Positions 23,046 to 34,739 of a stretch of DNA of 64,000 bases are shown here, one piece after another (the first letter of the stretch is position 1; each line of letters begins with the position of its first letter). Under the pieces are notes generated by a model. That model was not told the DNA's origin. It saw only the letters and a list, made by a program, of their open reading frames with translations, and ran no database searches. Source of the DNA: Sodiomyces alkalinus F11 (Eukaryota; Ascomycota; Sordariomycetes; Glomerellales; Plectosphaerellaceae); the NCBI RefSeq assembly GCF_003711515.1, contig NW_021167080.1, positions 717,200 through 781,199 on the forward strand, written 5' to 3'. The position numbers were made by a program, and so were the translations under genes.

Positions 23046-25560
23046 TCTATATTATATACCTAGACGATATCCTTATCTATAGTAATAGCTTAGAAAACCA
23101 CCGAAAGTATATACATTAGGTCTTAGCTAGGCTCCGGGAGTAGTCCCTCTACGCTAACCCCGATAAATACGACTTTAAGACTCGTAACGTGGAATTCCTT
23201 AGTTTTATCTATAGCCCTAATAGGGTATATATAGACCCTAGTCGTATTAAGGCTATCCGGGATTAGGAAACGCCTAAAAGTATTAAGAAGATCTAAATCT
23301 TCCTCGGGTTTACTAGGTTCTATTGGCGCTTTATTAAAAACTATTCTAAGGTGGCTACCCCCCTTACCGACGTCTTAAAAGGTACTTAGTCCGGGCTCCT
23401 ACGCCTTTCCCTATATACCGGTGCTATATTTAAATAGTTAGAACTAGTATTCTAAGACGCCCCGGTACTACGATATTTTAATCCTATATTACCTATATAT
23501 ATTAAACCCGATATCTTTATATTTACTATTGGCGCGGTAATAGGCTAGTAAGAAGATAGTTTATAAAGACCCGTTATATTTATATCCTACAAGTTATATA
23601 GCGTAAAGCTAAACTATAGCACGCCCGATTCTAAGCTAATAATAATAATCGAATCGTTTCGGATATAACAGCACTATATCGCTTATAGTTAAAGCATTAT
23701 CGTGGTCCTAATAAACCACCTAAACTATTATTTCCTGCTTAATAAGCTAAAACTAAAAGGGTAGTACGCCTAATAGCTAAAAGAACTAGCCTCTTTTAAT
23801 TTCGAAATTAGGTATAGGCCTGGTATATTAAACCCGGCTAATAGCCTCTCGCGGAAGCTATAGTATACCCCCTATAAACAGTGTTTAATCGCTAATTAGA
23901 CCCGCGCTATAGAGTTCTTCTCTAAGACGTTTATCCTTACCTTGATTAGCACGGGAACCGAATAGGACCCCGATATACCTATAGTATCGATAAACCCGGA
24001 TATACCTCTACCTAGGCTATTAACGGACCTAGATATACCTATAGCGCTAATAGACCCTACCCTAATAAAAGAGGTCGTCGAGGCGTAAGCTAAAGACCCT
24101 TTTTATAACCGGTAACGGGAGGTCTATAGTAATATAGCTATAAAGGAATATTAGTCTAGAGACGTTAAGGGCGTCCTCCGTTTCAAAGGACGAGTATTTA
24201 TACTAAACTATTCGGGGTTATAAGATAAAGTGCTATAAGCTTTCTATAATAGACCTAGTATAGGTTATTATAGGGTCGCTTATACTGTAAAGCGCGTATC
24301 GGACTTTTACTTTTAGGACTATCTCCTTTAAGATATCAGAAAATTTATACTTACCTACGTAGTATACTAATAAATAAAACCGCGGTATTATAAGCCATAT
24401 AGCGAGCTAGCGAGTCTTCCTATCCTAGATTATCCTTTCGCGGAGATTTCGAATAACTTTATTATAGGATTACCGTCTATCTAAAACAGGGGTAGGAAAT
24501 AGGACGCAATTCTTATTATCGTGTACTATTTAACGAAGTATTCGTTATATATCCCTATAAGCAGTAGCCTTTTTACTAAGAGATTTACGGACACGTTATA
24601 GTATTATATTTTCCGAACCTTTAGTTCCTAATAGGATTATATTAGACTAAGGGTCCTTATTTATAAGCCGTTTTTAGGCTACCTTTTACCGTTATTTCGG
24701 CACTAAGTAACGCTTATCTACGGCGTAGTACCCGTAGACTAATAATTAGATAAAGAGATAGAATTAGAACGTGGAATATTACGTTAGAGTATTCTACTCC
24801 TAGGAATAGAATAACTAGATAGACCGCTTAGCCCTCGCGGAATTTACTTATAGTATAGCGTAGCACTCCACTATATAACGAGTACCCGCGGATATACTAA
24901 TAGGTTACAATCCTAGGGGCCTTAATAAAGTGTAATTACTTAGGGCGGGGGAGGCTTATTTAGCTGAAGCTAAGATACACGCGGAGTAATTTATAGGTAG
25001 CCGCCGCTCCCTTGTAGATTTAATTTAAAAAGCCTAAAGAACGTATAAATAATACTATACCGATAAGAGGACCTAGAGATAATTTACGGCTAATAAATAT
25101 ATCTTACTCTTTACGAAGAATATCCGATAGCGTAGGCCTTTAAAGAAACTTAGCGATAAGTTTATCGGACCGTATAAAATTACTAAGGTTATAGGTATAT
25201 ATAGACTAGCGTACTGACTCGCCCTCCCGAAGACTATAAGGATCTATAATGTTTTCCCTATCTCCTTACTAGAACTATAAAGGCCCCGTGATAGAAAGAT
25301 ACCCGAATTATAGGATATTATTATAGAACCGGACTCTAATAAATATAAGGTCGAAATAATCTTAAACTATTACTATTAAGAGAGATAGCGCTAATACCTT
25401 ATTAAATAGGCCGGCTACGACGATAAGGAGAATATATGGGAGTCTGAATATAATATACCGGATAAGCTTATTAACACTTACTTTAAGCAGAAGCTTAATA
25501 TAGCGGGAGTATTACGGGACCACGATATCCCTAAAGCATCGTAGGACCACGATTAACCCG
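23046..25560 (+). pseudogene. Element A pol, second half: reverse transcriptase end, RNase H, integrase, chromodomain
   Basis: The frame resumes with the catalytic YLDDILIYSNSLENHRK, YLDD at 23057-23068. VEFLGFI (about 23190) and [15 protein letters not shown] text (about 23300) follow. RNase H runs to about 23850. The integrase zone is about 24390-25000, and a basic linker leads to a chromodomain-like end near 25350-25490, where GYDDKENIWESEYNIPDKL reads without a stop. A C-terminal chromodomain after integrase marks chromoviruses, where it can steer insertion to heterochromatin; that role here is inference. Stops are TAA/TAG. Joining this to 2586-5129 across one tctat gives one pol. Confidence 0.88.
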
Positions 25561-25770
25561 TTAAGTCTTCCTTCTCTATTCTTCTTCGATCTACTCCCCT
25601 TAACTAGTTAAGCGTTTCTCTTTTTCTATCCCTTTTATTTCCTCCTTTCTATCTACTCCCCTTAGGCGGTTACACGGTTATAAATTATAACGGAACTATT
25701 AAGCGGATATAATTAAAGTGGTGAGCGGGCGTACCCTATAAGTTATATTAAAAAAGAAAAAACCCCTATT
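25561..25770. other. Non-coding 3' part of element A
   Basis: Pyrimidine-rich spacer after the pol relic, ending just before the tandem repeat. No gene seen. Confidence 0.5.
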
Positions 25771-25959
25771 CCTCTGTATATACCTTTAACCACCTACTAT
25801 AGCTATAGATCCTCGGCCTAACCCTTATTTAATCCTCCGTATATACCTTTAACCGCCTACTATAATTATAGGTCTTTAGTATAACCCTTACTTAATCCTT
25901 TCTATATACCTTTAACCACCTATTATAGCTATAGATCCTCGGTATAACCCCTATCTACT
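25771..25959 (+). repeat. Three tandem copies of a 63-bp unit in element A
   Basis: Units at 25771-25833, 25834-25896 and 25897-25959 share a core TATATACCTTTAACC, then CCTA(C/T)TATA, then a TATAACCC-like end. All are exactly 63 bp and differ mainly by transitions. The array lies in the 3' untranslated zone after the chromodomain. There are no spacers, so it is not a CRISPR array. Confidence 0.85.
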
Positions 25960-26489
25960 AAGGATATCTACTACGGTTATCGATTATCGGCGTAACCCTT
26001 TAACTCCGAATCAAAGGGTATAAGTGCCTAAGGACCCTCCCCGTTTTCCTTTATATATACCTGGCTTTACCCCGTAATAGTAACGCTTTTATTTATATAG
26101 GTATTTTCCCCTTCTACCTCTTACCGGTTAGTGGATAGCGTGTTATCTAAAAGAATAATAGGAGGCTTAGCCTTCTTCTACTTCGTCTTCTTCTTTGATA
26201 AGGGTATTAAAGGCGTTCTTACACGGCTATATATTAATCCTATTAATCGATGTGCCGGCGAAGCGATAACGCTATATCCTAAAAACACTCGAGGATTTTA
26301 TCCGCCGTTTTCTAGCGGGCGTTATTAACTTCTTCCTTTGTCCGATAAGCGGTATAAGACTCGTCGGCGGCGGTAAAGGTTATCTTCCTTTTAAGCTTAC
26401 CTACGAAGGCCTTAAGGATATTCTAGTACTTTATATCTATAGTCTATAGCATGGTTAGTATATACCTATGATAGGATCACCCCCCCCCC

Positions 26490-26935
26490 CGGAAAGAACT
26501 TACGCGACGGCTATTATTTATCCTATCCTTAGTAGCGGGACGATAAGGACTTTTTATAACTAAATAGCTATATTACGGCCCGTGGTAGGAAGATCGTTAT
26601 AATAACGACTATTATGCCTAAAGTCAAAGGCATACTTAGTATAAACGGTACTAAAGTGCCGTCAGGACTTAAACCGGATAGTGGATGTCTTATTACTAAA
26701 ATTAATCTTAGCTAATCGGCCGGTATAGCGAGAGTAAGGGTCTTTAAGGGTTAAGCGCCGGGAAGCCCTTTCCCTAATGTCCACTACCGCTTAATAAGGG
26801 GTAGAGGATAATAATAACGCTATAGTCGTCGTAGTCTTACGCTTCTTAGAAGTATTACTAGGTACTAGCTCTAATACCGGCCGTTTATTATTATTATTAT
26901 TATTAGTCTCCTTAGGAGGTATAATAGCGGTTAAA
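26490..26935 (-). pseudogene. Antisense reading frame in the 3' part of element A
   Basis: On the minus strand a frame of about 150 codons has only a few stops. It reads PPKETNNNNNN, then SKKRKTTTT (nuclear-signal-like), SRRLTLKDPYSRYTGRLAKI, TVYTKYAFDFRHNSRYYNDL and PTTGRNIAI. It ends at a TAA near 26490. Like the frame in element B, it is opposite to gag-pol and between integrase and the 3' LTR. I recognise no family, and the two antisense proteins are not obviously alike. A short plus-strand frame at 26131-26328 lies nearby and has no recognisable product. Confidence 0.5.
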
Positions 26936-27668
26936 GAAGCTATATAAGATAGTTAGTAAAGCTATATAAGTTAGTTTTTCCCTAGGACGGAGAGATATTA
27001 GAAAGATACTTATAAGGTAATAGGGAAAATTATAGAAATAATAGTACCACGACACGTTAACGACTACTAGAATAACTATTACGCCCTGCTCCTATAAGGA
27101 AAACACTATAAGGGTTAATTTATAGAATATAGCGGATATTAATAAAATCCGAAAATCGGAGGCGTAAAAAAGAAGAAAAACGGAAGAGAATAGAGTTATA
27201 GAGTCGTTAAGGAAGATATCCCCGTTAAAGGGTACATGGTTACCGCTCCTGCCTATAAAGAAGGCATAAGGGTAAAAGGGGTATAAGAGGGAAGGAGATA
27301 AATTTCTATTTTTAGATATATTATAAAATAGTGCCGGATCTTTGTATAGATTAGAGGGATATCGGCGCCGGTTCTTTATACGGATTAAAGGGAGGCCGAC
27401 GCTAGCTATAGTATAGGAGCGAGGGTTTAAGGATAGGACTATAACGGGACTATAACGGGGTCGTGTACGAAATTAAGGATAAAAGGACTATAGGAATAGA
27501 GTAAGGGGCTAAGGATAGAACTATAATAGGACTATAATAGGGTTATATACGGGATTAATAATAAAAAGATAGTAGGAATATAGGCCGATACCGGGTATAG
27601 TCGGGGAAAATGGCCCTGTCCGGTACCGGCCGCTCCTAAGGATAGGAGTACTCCGGGGGAGGTCGCCC
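26936..27668. other. Non-coding 3' end of element A before its right LTR
   Basis: Contains two related stretches with GGACTATAACGGG / GGACTATAATAGGG (about 27440-27540), perhaps a degenerate short repeat, and a purine-rich run just before the LTR. No gene seen. Confidence 0.45.
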
Positions 27669-28042
27669 TATTAGGTGCCCCTGCCTAGGAGATAGGGGCC
27701 GGGTACACGATAGGACTATAACGGGTTCCTGTATAGATAACACCGGGCTCCCGTCTTAATATAGCCACGGGTACTCTAGGCCGATACTATTATATAGAGC
27801 TATAGCCTAGGCTTAGGCGTAGATATCCGTTTACGATATCCGATCAACTATACTAGCGTTAGTCTAGGAGTATATAGTGCTTATATAGTACCCCCTCCTT
27901 AGTATAGAGAGGGTAGCGATTATTCTAATTCTTTAGGACCACCTATATTCGGACCGGCCGTGACTATTACTTAATCTACGCCTATTCCCTTTTAGACCCT
28001 CTCGCTACTACCTTCTTACTCCTTATAACTACCTATCTAATA
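27669..28042 (+). repeat. Right (3') LTR of element A
   Basis: 374 bp, partner of 2212-2585, followed by the duplication aatag at 28043-28047. Confidence 0.88.
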
Positions 28043-28047
28043 AATAG

Positions 28048-28560
28048 TTTCCCCTTGTTAGGGGCGAATAGGTCGCCGAAGTCTTAAAGGACTGGTTTTA
28101 GAATAAAGGCTTTAGGATCTATATAAGCCTTCTTCTATAACGCGTTATTGATATATTTTAGACTTATACCATTTACTACGGTATCGCCCTTCTATCCTTT
28201 CCTTTATAGTCGGCGTATAATAGCAGTAAAGACTAACCCTATAATAAGATAAGCGTTATAAATTACTCGGATATTCCCGGGCTCTAGCTTACCCAAAAGT
28301 CGGATATTATTACGGGTTAACCCCGATATAAAGGATCCGGCTATACTCCAGATCTTCCTGACTGCGCGCTTAGTCAACGGACCCACATCGCCCAGTCATC
28401 GCCACCTTATAGCCAGCCCAGCGCTGCAGACTTTTCTCCTTTTCCTTCTTTCTTCCTTAGTTCTAGATAATCTATTATTACGACCTCACTTAGTGCCACG
28501 ACCTGTGACCAGTCGTTCACAGATATCGATCTTCGCTACGCTATAGTAAAGGCGTTAGTT
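28048..28560. other. Host relic of element A and an LTR-like piece
   Basis: 28048-28380 continues the DNA into which A inserted. A minus-strand frame at 28204-28386 is open but matches nothing I know. 28380-28540 has more TpG and CpA than its surroundings. It contains GCGCTGCAGACTTTTCTCC then a pyrimidine tract, CTTAGTT and ATAATCTAT, very similar to the B LTR and, inverted, to 30205-30290. I read it as part of a forward LTR of a related family, but could not set its ends. Confidence 0.4.
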
Positions 28561-30351
28561 CTTCGTGTAGTATATAATATCCTTATATTCTAGCTAGGGC
28601 TTCCTAAGGAATAAGTCTTCCTCTAGTCTAGGGATTATATACGCGAAGATTCGTTACGAGTATCCCCCGCTCTTAAGTTTATATATAGCGATACCAGCGC
28701 TATTAATAACGCCGGTAGCTTCTAAAAAGCTATTTAATAGTTATTATATTTATCCACTAATAGTAATTAGAGTTTACAGGTAAATCGTTTACTTATAATA
28801 ATATAGTAATTATATCCAGTATCTATAAAAGCGTGTATATATCTTCTATTTACTTAAGCTATAATAAGCGCTAAGTTATTATTAGTTTATAACCTAAACC
28901 TTTCTTACTCCCGCTATATCGCGACTAATAGCTTTATCGCCCGTTTTCGTAATAAAGCTATTCTTTTTTCGAATCCGAGATATTATCGTTACCAGATTTA
29001 TAATCGCTTATATTTTACTTAAAACGACTCTCCTTTACCTTACGCACCGCGTCCTTTTAGCCTCCTTATAATCGCGCGCGATATACTCCTTCTTTTTATA
29101 GTTATAGTAGGTCCGGGTGTCTTTATATAAGCCGGTAACACGGTTTACGATCCCTATCTTCGTATTTCTATCGGAGTCCTTCTATACCTATAACTATTAT
29201 TCGTGTTAGGAGTAACTTTATTAGTTAGTATTCTAGTCTATTCGATATCCTTTACGCTTCTACGCTATTATTTAGACTCTGTTAACCTAAACGGTATAGT
29301 TATCCGTAGGAAGGGTAGCCAGGATTAACTTACTAAAGAGTCGCTTAGATAATACGCTTTCTAAGAATAAGATTTAGGCGGTCGCTTCCTAACTAATACC
29401 TCCTACGGCCGTTATCTACCTTTTAAACTATAGCAGGAAAGCGGCGAATAACTTATTAGAAACGCTATCGAATCGAATATAGGGCTTCCGCGGTATATTA
29501 CTATTTATTTGGGTCTTTATAAGTACGGTTAAGGTACACTATAAAGTCGTCCGAATCTATACGGACTGCTAGCCTGTTACTCTTATAAAAGACTAAAACT
29601 ACATGTTAGGCTTTATTATCCAAGTATATATAGATCGTATACTACGCCCTTATATTATTATCGAATAGATCTTTATTGATATTAAGCTTCTACTTTATCG
29701 CGTACACCTAGGTTCCGTAATCGCCGCGCTTTCCTAAAAACTTCGGAGGGTTATTAACCGTCTTATAAGGGATTAAGGTTAAAATACTAAGGCCTCCGGC
29801 TACTAGGTAGCTAATAGGTATATATATCGGCGAGAATATCGACTCTACGGGAGTAAGGACTATCGGTGCTTATAATAGAACTAGAATACTTAGGTTATAA
29901 AGCTATAACGTTAGTAGAATATAGTCTACTATACTTATTAATAGTCTATTCGTTCGTATAATATAGCGAACTATTCGTTTAAGAGAGCGATCCTAGCGTA
30001 TATCGCTTCTTCGGCTTAACGTCTAGTCTTAGCTATCTACTAGTTTATATCTTAGAGGCATTAGCTAATCTAGCCTACCCACTCCACGACCTAACCTAAG
30101 TCGCTCGGTTATAGAGCGTTAGCGTACGGATTCTAATCTATCGCTAACGCAGCGTATAGGTATCGCTTAAGTTCTAGATATATAAACGGCTAATTATAGG
30201 TAAAGCGGACAAAGTTAGGCCGAAAAATAGATTATCAAAAACTAAAGAAGAAGAAGAAAAAAAGGAAGAAAAGTCTGCAGCGCTATGCTAACTATATTAT
30301 AGCAAGGCTAGAGCGATATAGGGCTAGTAAGTAAGCACGTACTTAGGAACA
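28561..30351 (-). pseudogene. Reverse-strand gag fragment (element F) with its 5' LTR
   Basis: The minus strand reads a gag-like protein with a zinc knuckle at 29065-29110. Spacing is CX2CX4HX4C, with all four ligand codons now TAT or TAC (Tyr). An RTPIEIRR-like basic stretch lies upstream at about 29160-29180. To the right is an LTR-like segment, about 30181-30351, in reverse orientation. No pol is seen, so the element is truncated on the left near 28560. Confidence 0.6.
30181..30351 (-). repeat. LTR of element F (reverse orientation)
   Basis: Read on the minus strand it runs from TGTTCCTAAGTACG to about GCCGTTTATA, ending like the B LTR. Inside is GACTTTTC, a pyrimidine tract, TTAGTTTTTGATAATCTAT and TTTTCGGCCT, the same module as in B. 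About 171 bp; the inner end is approximate. Confidence 0.6.
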
Positions 30352-30359
30352 TCCTGCGT

Positions 30360-31317
30360 ATAGCCGGATCCTCTTAATCGGGGCTAATATATAATAGTTC
30401 GTAGGCTTATAGAATAGCCTAAGCCCCTATATAGCGAGGCTATAAAGGGGAAAAAAGCCCCTATAGTAACCCAGGCCCCTATTTTAGGGGCTTTAGCACC
30501 TTTACCTTAGCCCCAACCCCTATCCCCCCGGCACCCCTCCTAATAGACTATGAAAAGGTTCTTAAGGTTGTTCTGTAACCTACGGCTAGGGCCCGGATTC
30601 CCCGGGAAGACTTTAATCCCCTTGAGCTACGAAGCAGGCTTAATAAGGCCTTAAAAGCCCCTGTAGTTACGGCTATTAGCCTATTAACTAACGGGAACCT
30701 TATTTTAACCCCGGGTCCGTAATATAGCGTTTAATAGCCCCTAGGCTCGTAAAACCAGTAGTTTAAAGAGCTGAATCTATACCTCTAGCCCCCCTAGCCT
30801 ATAGGCGACTAGTTTAAGCTTATTATTAAATAGGTGCCTACTAAAGCTTTTAGGGGCGGAGATACCCCGGTACTCGACCCTTTCGAGCCGCCGTAAAAGG
30901 CTCTAAACCGAAGCCTATAACAGGGCCTAGATTTACAGGACCTAGTCACTAAAACCGGTACCTTTAACGCTCTTAGAGAAGTAGGGAAGCCTCGGTGGCT
31001 ACGGGCTCCAAACGCGTTTTACGGTACTATAGTTATTTCCGTGCCTACCACTAAAGAGTAGAAGTACTGCCTAAAATAGGGGCTTTATATAGCCGGCCAG
31101 CGGCTAAAGGTTTATAAATATAGACCTATAACCACTAGAACCCAGTGCTGTAACTTCTAGAAATTCGGGTATACCCGGGGGACCTATAAGGGCCTAGTTA
31201 CCTGTCCTATCAACACTGTTAAAGGCCAAGGGGAGGAACACCACTACTATAACGAGTATAAAGAATACGGAGACTATAAGTATAAGACCTATAAGTGCTA
31301 TAACTACGAGGGAGATA
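30360..31317 (+). pseudogene. LINE ORF1 fragment (element G, same family as H)
   Basis: Matches the ORF1 region of LINE H. The stretch from 30390 aligns with 42500-42597 and then, beyond the point where D splits H, with 52576-53391. This shows what H looks like uninterrupted and supports the D insertion site. The 3' part has a Cys/Tyr-rich region (about 31140-31317) like the zinc-knuckle zone of H. Similarity ends near 31317, so only part of ORF1 is present. Confidence 0.75.
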
Positions 31318-32733
31318 TTATAAGTATACTATAAGGAGTACTAGATAACTGCTAGAAGATATAAGATCAGTTAGGGTCTAATAGAAACTAAAAAAGGGGT
31401 ATCGTGATAAGATTATTCGGTAAGTCCCTAAACTCTAGACTCCTCAAACTGCAGAAAACACTCCCTTTTTTATACCTACCTAAGGTCTTCTAACTAAGTG
31501 GGTGGCGGGAGGCCTCCTTAGCACTAGGCTCAGGTCTAAGCTAGTCTTCTAAGCTAGCTTCTAAGCTAACTAGCTTACTAGATCTCAACGCGTTGTATTT
31601 CTAATAGTCTAACCGAAGCATAATCCCCTATCTATATATAAGGCTAGTGCTAGTCCTATAGCAACGTATAAGCACTATATATTCTGATAATATACCCCTC
31701 TCTAAAAATACTCCTATCCTTAGGAGCCTAAGCGCGGATAATTAAAGAAGGATTAGTTATCTAGTAAAGTAAATCTGTATTATTACGAAACTCTTTAGGA
31801 CTACTATCTTTATATAAACTAATAATTACGATAGAAATAGATGAAAATGGAATTAATATTGTAAGACTTGGATTGTTGCGAACGAAGAAGTATGGATTCC
31901 TTCGTAGTATGTGACTTGTATAAGGAAAAAGAAGAATGGATTCTGAGATTCGGGGCATTATATTAAACCCGAACGGAGGTCGCAAAGTCGTGGTCGTACG
32001 ATATAGTCTATTACGTCACACCATAATATAATACTATCCTCGATAGTAGACTATTAGATATTTAATATATAAGGTAATGTCGTATATAATCGAGGATATA
32101 TCTAAGTATAAGATAAGCATAGCTATATTACAGTAGAGCTCTAGAACTAAGCTAGAGGCTTATATATAATTATTAAATATACTTAGATATTATTTAATAA
32201 TAATATCAACAAAGACGAGTTTCTTTATACCCACTAAGAGAACTCGATAAGGATACTAAGTATTCGCCTTTAAACCATAGATATAGCTATATCGAACTAA
32301 GATATTATTTAGGTATAAAGATCCTATCAATAGTATAAATAAGTTTAATGTGTAAAGAAAAGAACCTATAAATAACTATCGTGTAAATAAATAATATACC
32401 TTAACTATCTTTAAAGTAAGTATATAAAGAGTTTACCTATAGTGTTTATGCCGACTACCACGGTTCATATCGTGGCAGAAATAAAAGGAGGTAGGGGGTC
32501 TAGTAGTAGGTATAATATATAGTCGTGGTAGATATAATGAAGGTATACGTGGTTTTATAGGGTTAGTTAACCTCTTACTATAATACTAATAATAATATTA
32601 AGTATTTTCTCGCCTAACCTTTCTCTTATCTTTTCTTTCCTAATATACGTATATATTTATAGCTCTTAGTATACTAATAAGTGGCTCTCCACGTCTTCCG
32701 TCGAAGATCACTAAGTAATAAGGGGTAGTCTTT
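31318..32733. other. Mixed relics, probably LTR pieces; no gene
   Basis: 31400-31690 has a TATA-like TATCTATATATAAGG and looks like LTR material, ends unclear. 31830-31990 is less RIP-mutated, with repeated TGGATT and a minus-strand frame (31761-31985) of no known family. 32100-32420 is AT-rich. 32439-32680 begins TGTTTATGCCGACTACCACGG and lies just before the Asn-rich frame, so it could be that element's LTR or leader. No partner copy was found in the window. Confidence 0.35.
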
Positions 32734-33110
32734 ATGTATAATATTAAATATATTTCTAATATTAACTCTTTACCGCCTCCTACTATTATATCTAATAGTC
32801 TGAATAGCGATTAGTTAGTGCTTATTAAAGAGTACTTAGAAAATCTTCTGTAGGAGAATATAGTATTATAGTAGCTATTAGGTAATAACGATAATATCGC
32901 TAATAATAACAATAATACTCCTAATAGACTAGTTAACCAGGGGAATAGCGACGTTATTAAGCTATTATCTAATAGCGAGTCTACTCCTAGTAGGTATAAG
33001 GAAAATAATAATAATAAAGTTATTATAATTACTAAAACGAGTATCGTTAAGCCGGAAGTGCCCCTAAGGTGCCGTATTATCGATAAAATCAATTCTAATA
33101 TCGGATTCGG
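32734..33110 (+). pseudogene. Start of an unidentified Asn-rich reading frame (J), interrupted by LINE E
   Basis: From ATG at 32734 the plus strand reads MYNIKYISNINSLPPPTII, then a TAG where Gln or Trp is likely. A leucine/glutamate-rich helix follows, then an Asn/Ser-rich stretch with NDNIANNNNNTPNR and a basic ITKTSIVKP end. Only TAG/TAA stops break it. The open minus-strand frame 32811-33092 is its shadow. After LINE E, an acidic frame at 39929 may be its continuation. It could be a gag or transposase N-terminus; I cannot say which. Confidence 0.45.
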
Positions 33111-34517
33111 ACTCTACGCCCTTAAAAGCACCGGAGACCGATATCGTAGCGAGACCGCAGAGGGCGCGGTGAGTTATATACTATAGGGCGGCCCGTAGGG
33201 CTAACCGAACGCGATACCGGTATACCACTATAAAGCGCCCAGAATATAACACTAGAACTAACCCGGGGCGCGTAGCCCCGGGAGAGCCCTAAAAGTCCTA
33301 GGCACCGAGCGGGCGTACTAAAAGCGTACTATATAAACTACGTACTTAATTTTCCGGACTACTAGCTAATAGGGTAAGCGCCGATAAGGCGCTAAAGCTA
33401 GTATAGAAGATCCTTTAAATATAATACTATAAGACTATTATAGGGAAGCCGCTACGCTAATAACCCGGTAACGATATACCCCCCCTTACGACTAAAGGGC
33501 TTACCGACACGATCTAATAAGCGATTACGGGTATACTAATAGAATTACTCGGAGTAACAGGACCTAAGACCTACGCCTAGGTAGTAGGGAGTATACCCGC
33601 ATAGCGCTAATATATCGAGATAGCACCGGTAAAGGTTATACCTACCCGATACGCCTAAAAGCTAATAGTCTGATATAGAGACGCCGAGACCGACCTTAAA
33701 AGCCGAACTCTATTAGAGATTACTAAGGCGGTTAATTAAGTTATCCGCTATATAGATATAAAGCCGTGCGATAACTCCTAAACAGCGACGTGATTCTTAT
33801 ATTTAAGTATAGGAACGAATAGTGGATAGCGAACGCGAATAACTAGGTTAAAGGTGTATTGGGTATAGGAGCCACGATATATAAGAAGATATACTAAGTT
33901 ATAGTAAAAGGAATACCGACGGCGTAGCTACTAACTTATAACCCCAACGCGGCGCTATAAGAACTTCGGCTATAGAATAACGTGGCGATTACCCGGATTA
34001 AGGCCAGGAAACCTAGAAATAATATAGCGTGGACGGCGCTACTAACTATTAAGGTCGCCCGCCCCGAGGATATAAAGCGACTAGTAAAGGAGGGAGTCTT
34101 CTTTAAACACGGACACTATAATAGCGAACCCTATAACCCCGAGATCTCCCTATAACGGTGCTTTAAGTGCCTTGACTTCGGATATAAAGCAGGTTAGTAC
34201 TAGGCGATAGAAGCGCTATACGGGTATTATAGCGGCGTAAAGTCAGTGTATTTAAGGGGCTTCGCTGCGTGCGAGGCTAAGATAGACCCGAAGAGAAAGC
34301 GCTACGCCGCCTATAAGGTGCCGTACGCGGTATTCGATAATAAATACCTAAGTAAAGTAAAGGAAAGGGCGCGTACTAAGGAGGTATACACTAATAGGGT
34401 AAGGGGATTCGACCTTAGCTAACTCGAGAAATATAGGGCGGAGAGGGAGCGTAGCGTTTTCATAGCGTTACCAGATATAATAATAGTCCCCGAACCGCCT
34501 AAGAAAAAGAGAAAATA
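33111..34517 (+). pseudogene. LINE E ORF1 (gag-like, zinc knuckles)
   Basis: Near 33570-33640 the frame reads KTYAQVVGSIPAQR, then AVN-stop-VIRYIDIKP near 33730-33770, typical of ORF1 of fungal Tad elements. The zinc knuckle at 34159-34200 keeps its first two cysteines (CFKCLDFGYKAG), but the His and last Cys are now Tyr. Further Cys/Tyr positions follow to 34320, where two more knuckles would be expected. The frame ends in a basic KKKRK and TAA near 34515. ORF1 proteins bind the element RNA in related LINEs. Confidence 0.7.
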
Positions 34518-34739
34518 AAAAGGATACCCCTTAAAATCGCGGAATATCCTCCTCAGATCGCGTACCGCCCTTTTTACGCCTACGTAGGATAATAATATTA
34601 TAAGGTTCCTCGCTTCTAATACTACCTTTTAGCCCCTATAAAGCCTTACCCCTTACCCCCGGGCTATACCTAAGGCGTAACTATAAAGCGAAGCGAGCAC
34701 GGCGTAGCCGCCCGAGATAAATAATTAGAATCGCTTAGT

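Larger units (their letters stand above)
2212..28042 (+). mobile_element. Gypsy-type retrotransposon A (chromodomain type), RIP-mutated, split by element B
   Basis: Two direct LTRs of 374 bp each (2212-2585, 27669-28042) enclose a gag-pol relic on the plus strand. The 5-bp target duplication aatag flanks it (2207-2211, 28043-28047). Both LTRs start TATTAGG, consistent with an original TGTTAGG. The reverse transcriptase is interrupted at 5129 and resumes at 23046 after element B. Without B, element A is about 7.9 kb, a normal Gypsy length. Integrase is followed by a chromodomain-like segment, as in the chromovirus branch of Gypsy elements. Between integrase and the right LTR lie a 63-bp tandem repeat and an antisense reading frame. 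It is the oldest layer of this nest, since B sits inside it. Confidence 0.9.

Noticed and set aside
25771..25959. CRISPR-like array
   Set aside because: The 63-bp units are directly adjacent with no unique spacers, in a fungal retrotransposon.
28204..28386. Minus-strand 60-codon frame as a gene
   Set aside because: Short, inside relic DNA, no start context or recognisable family.
32811..33092. Hydrophobic 93-codon minus-strand frame that looks like a membrane protein
   Set aside because: It is the complement of an Asn-rich plus-strand frame (AAT/AAC codons read as ATT/GTT), which explains the Ile/Leu/Val-rich text.
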